Assembly (NCBI GenBank): GCA_019242385.1
Contig: JAFAVO010000149.1
Coordinates: 1-8,262, forward strand
DNA from: Gammaproteobacteria bacterium
GTDB lineage: Bacteria > Pseudomonadota > Gammaproteobacteria > Steroidobacterales > Steroidobacteraceae
Direction: 5' to 3'
DNA: 8,262 nucleotides
The notes below the pieces were generated by a model. The model ran no database searches. It worked only from the letters and a program-made list of their open reading frames with translations, and was not told the origin of the DNA. Within the stretch, counting starts at the first letter, position 1, and each line of letters opens with the position of its first letter. Shown piece by piece: positions 6,403 to 8,262 of this stretch. The translations under genes were made by a program, and so were the position numbers.

Positions 6403-6558
6403 GGTCGTCTCCCGGCTGCAAGGGTGGCCGATACTCGATTCGCCCGACCTGGGCTGTCAAGGCGCACCGCGACCAGGGTGCGACTGCCGATGTCGCTTTT
6501 GTTCTAACGGCCGGACGCGGGTGTACGCGTCAGCCGGCGACCGATTCTGCAGGATCGA
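6403..6558. other. Divergent intergenic region between the DsrE-like gene and soxB
   Basis: A 156-base gap that must contain the promoters of the minus-strand DsrE-like gene and of the sox operon. The only structure I see is an inverted repeat GACGCG (6514-6519), a 6-base spacer, then CGCGTC (6526-6531), 28 bases before soxB. It could be an operator for a sox regulator, but no regulator gene adjoins it. No clear promoter boxes are recognisable. Confidence 0.4.
6551..6554 (+). promoter_or_regulatory. Ribosome binding site deciding the soxB start
   Basis: AGGA precedes two adjacent ATG codons. It is four bases from the first (6559) and seven from the second (6562), so the second is better spaced. 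SoxB proteins, as I recall them, begin MxRYS or MRRYS, also favouring 6562. Confidence 0.5.
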
Positions 6559-7812
6559 ATGATGCGACGTTTCTCCGTCCTGGCGCTGCTGCGCGAAGGA
6601 CTCGCAGGCCAGCGCGGCTGGCAGCCGCAGTGGCGTCACCCCGAGCCCAAACCTGCCTACGATGCGCTGATCATCGGTGGCGGTGGCCATGGACTCGGCA
6701 CCGCGTATTACCTGGCGAGGGAACACGGCCTCACGAACATCGCGGTGCTGGAGAAGGGCTGGATCGGCAGCGGCAACACCGGACGCAACACCACCATCAT
6801 CCGCTCCAACTATCTCTTCCCGGAAAGCGCTGCGCTCTACGACCACGCGGTGAAGCTGTGGGAAAGCCTCTCCCAGGAGCTCAACTACAACGTCATGTTC
6901 TCGCAGCGCGGTGTGATGATGCTGGCACACACCGTCCACGACATGCAGGTGGCCAAACGCCACGTGCACGCCAATCGGGCCGCCGGTGTCGATAACGAAT
7001 GGCTGACGCCGCAGCAGGCTCAGGCCTTCTGTCCGCTCCTGAACATAGGCGACATCCGCTACCCGGTGCTCGGAGCGGCGCTGCAACGCCGCGGCGGCAC
7101 CGCGCGTCACGACGCCGTCGCCTGGGGTTATGCGCGCGCCGCCGACGCGCTCGGCGTCGATATCATCGAGAACTGCGAGGTCAGGGGCATTCAGCGCGAT
7201 GCGAACGGGGCGGTAACCGGCGTCGAGACCACTCGCGGCACGATTCGTGCGCCCCGCATCGGGGTGGCAGCGGCCGGAAACACCAGCGTGGTCCTGCGCA
7301 TGGCGGATGTGGAGCTGCCGCTCGAGAGCTACCCGCTGCAGGCTTTGGTCTCCGAACCAGTGAAGCCGGTGTTCCCCTGCGTCGTCATGTCCAACACCAT
7401 CCATGCCTACATCAGCCAGTCCGACAAGGGTGAGCTGGTGATCGGCGCCGGTACCGACGCCTATACCTCGTACACGCAGCGCGGCGGCCCGCACATCACC
7501 AGCCACGCCCTCGAGGCGATCTGCGAGCTCTTCCCCATGTTCCGTCGCATGCGCATGTTGCGCTGCTGGGGCGGCATCGTAGATGTCACCCCGGATCGCT
7601 CCCCCATCATCGGCAAGACCGGCGTGCCGGGCCTGTACGTCAACTGCGGCTGGGGAACCGGAGGGTTCAAGGCGACACCGGGCTCGGCGCACGTGTTTGC
7701 CTGGACCATCGCGCGGGATGAGCCGCATGCGCTCAATGCACCCTTCACGCTCGAGCGCTTCCGTGACGGCGACCTGATCGACGAAGCCGCCGCCGCGGCC
7801 GTCGCTCACTAA
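6559..7812 (+). CDS. soxB: Sarcosine oxidase beta subunit SoxB
   Basis: A 417-residue flavoprotein subunit, full length for the family. In the tetrameric enzyme SoxBDAG it holds noncovalent FAD, where sarcosine is demethylated, and shares covalently bound FMN with the alpha subunit; products are glycine, hydrogen peroxide and formaldehyde or methylene-tetrahydrofolate. Visible motifs: the N-terminal family segment RRFSVLALLREGL; the FAD-binding ALIIGGGGHGLG at 36-47; LEKGWIGSGNTGRNTT 64-79; GGTARHDAVAWGYARAAD 179-196, with H184 as the likely FMN-linking His; CWGGIVDVTPDRSPIIG 336-352; and GWGTGGFKATPGS 364-376. Residue numbers count from the ATG at 6559; the start may be 6562. It opens a tight plus-strand operon: soxD begins 11 bases after its stop. 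Confidence in the assignment is high because all landmarks are present and soxD follows directly. Confidence 0.96.
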   Translation: MMRRFSVLALLREGLAGQRGWQPQWRHPEPKPAYDALIIGGGGHGLGTAYYLAREHGLTNIAVLEKGWIGSGNTGRNTTIIRSNYLFPESAALYDHAVKLWESLSQELNYNVMFSQRGVMMLAHTVHDMQVAKRHVHANRAAGVDNEWLTPQQAQAFCPLLNIGDIRYPVLGAALQRRGGTARHDAVAWGYARAADALGVDIIENCEVRGIQRDANGAVTGVETTRGTIRAPRIGVAAAGNTSVVLRMADVELPLESYPLQALVSEPVKPVFPCVVMSNTIHAYISQSDKGELVIGAGTDAYTSYTQRGGPHITSHALEAICELFPMFRRMRMLRCWGGIVDVTPDRSPIIGKTGVPGLYVNCGWGTGGFKATPGSAHVFAWTIARDEPHALNAPFTLERFRDGDLIDEAAAAAVAH

Positions 7813-7823
7813 AGGAGCGCGCG

Positions 7824-8111
7824 GTGCTGCTGATCGAGTGCCCCTACTGCGGTGAGCGCCCGGAGCCGGAGTTCGTGTACGGCGGACAGGCGCACATCGC
7901 GCGCGCCGCAGATCCGGCGCAGCTGAGCGCGCAGCAGTGGACCCGGTTTCTGTACCTCCGTGACAACAAACGCGGCCTTCATGCCGAGCGTTGGCGCCAC
8001 ACCCACGGCTGCGGCCGCTTCTTCAACGCGCTGCGCGACACGACCACCGATCAGTTCCTCGCGACCTACAAGGTGGGCGAGCAGCCCCCGCCCGGAAAGG
8101 ATCCGCGGTGA
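7824..8111 (+). CDS. soxD: Sarcosine oxidase delta subunit SoxD
   Basis: A 95-residue subunit that binds zinc and packs against the alpha subunit of tetrameric sarcosine oxidase. The four expected zinc ligands are all present at the classic positions C6, C9, H59 and C63 (in CPYCG and HTHGCGRFF). It starts with GTG; the AAAGGAG at 7811-7817 partly overlaps the soxB stop and stands six bases upstream, so translation is probably coupled to soxB. Its TGA overlaps the GTG start of soxA. Gene order B-D-A is the normal one, which makes the identity secure. Confidence 0.96.
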   Translation: MLLIECPYCGERPEPEFVYGGQAHIARAADPAQLSAQQWTRFLYLRDNKRGLHAERWRHTHGCGRFFNALRDTTTDQFLATYKVGEQPPPGKDPR

Positions 8112-8262
8112 ACGAGACTGCGCGCACTCCGAGCGGCGGGCGCATCGAGCGCTCGCGTCCGCTGTCCTTCACCTTCGATGGCGTGGCTTACGTGGGCTGC
8201 GCCGGCGATACGCTCGCCTCGGCACTCCTCGCCAACGGCGTGCATCTCCTGGGCCGCTCCTT
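8108..8262 (+). CDS. soxA: Sarcosine oxidase alpha subunit SoxA, N-terminal fragment
   Basis: The frame is open from a GTG at 8108, overlapping the soxD stop as GTGA, to the right edge, giving 51 full codons of a protein normally near 1000 residues. The fragment shows the conserved SoxA start: GGRIERSRPLSFTFDG at 10-25, then AGDTLASALLANGV at 32-45 and GRSF at 49-52 (the last codon is cut). This is the ferredoxin-like N-terminal domain of the alpha subunit, which precedes the NAD-binding and folate-binding parts; those lie beyond the window. A soxG gene would be expected further downstream. Confidence 0.9.
   Translation, partial: MNETARTPSGGRIERSRPLSFTFDGVAYVGCAGDTLASALLANGVHLLGRS

Noticed and set aside
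6457..7809. A 450-codon open frame on the minus strand
   Set aside because: It lies wholly opposite soxB and has the Arg/His/Gly-heavy make-up of an antisense shadow in GC-rich DNA; soxB has all its family motifs.
1..8262. CRISPR arrays, tRNA or rRNA genes, insertion sequences, phage genes
   Set aside because: No regularly spaced repeats, cloverleaf sequences, transposase motifs or phage-like proteins were seen; the coding is ordinary metabolic chromosome.

Overview
The window is GC-rich, densely coded DNA of proteobacterial type. The closest recalled relatives of its proteins are gamma- and betaproteobacterial (E. coli GlpT, BetI, BetB and BetA; heterotetrameric sarcosine oxidase), but the genus cannot be told from this sequence. 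The theme is catabolism of choline and methylated amines.

Left block (1-4873, minus strand): a compact three-gene choline operon read right to left. It begins with an unusual 702-residue protein that joins a BetI-like TetR repressor to a BetB-like betaine aldehyde dehydrogenase. Choline dehydrogenase BetA follows after only 24 bases, in the same reading frame and with a GTG start. Last is a GlpT-like organophosphate transporter whose ATG overlaps the betA stop and which runs off the left edge. The expected route is choline to betaine aldehyde (BetA) to glycine betaine (BetB domain), perhaps fed by an imported phosphorylated choline precursor.

Middle (4874-6558): a gene-free stretch of about 400 bases with short inverted and direct repeats, probably the control region of the operon. 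It is followed by a small exported helical protein of unknown role (plus strand), a strong hairpin between convergent genes, and an exported DsrE-like protein with a CxxC motif (minus strand).

Right block (6559-8262, plus strand): soxB, soxD and the start of soxA, tightly packed subunits of tetrameric sarcosine oxidase, which converts sarcosine to glycine at the far end of betaine breakdown. The steps from betaine to sarcosine are not in the window.

The most notable feature is the BetI-BetB fusion. It puts a choline-pathway repressor and one of the enzymes it would control in a single chain, an arrangement reminiscent of the PutA repressor-dehydrogenase of proline catabolism. A secondary point is the change of two charged positions in the GlpT-like transporter, which hints at a different substrate.
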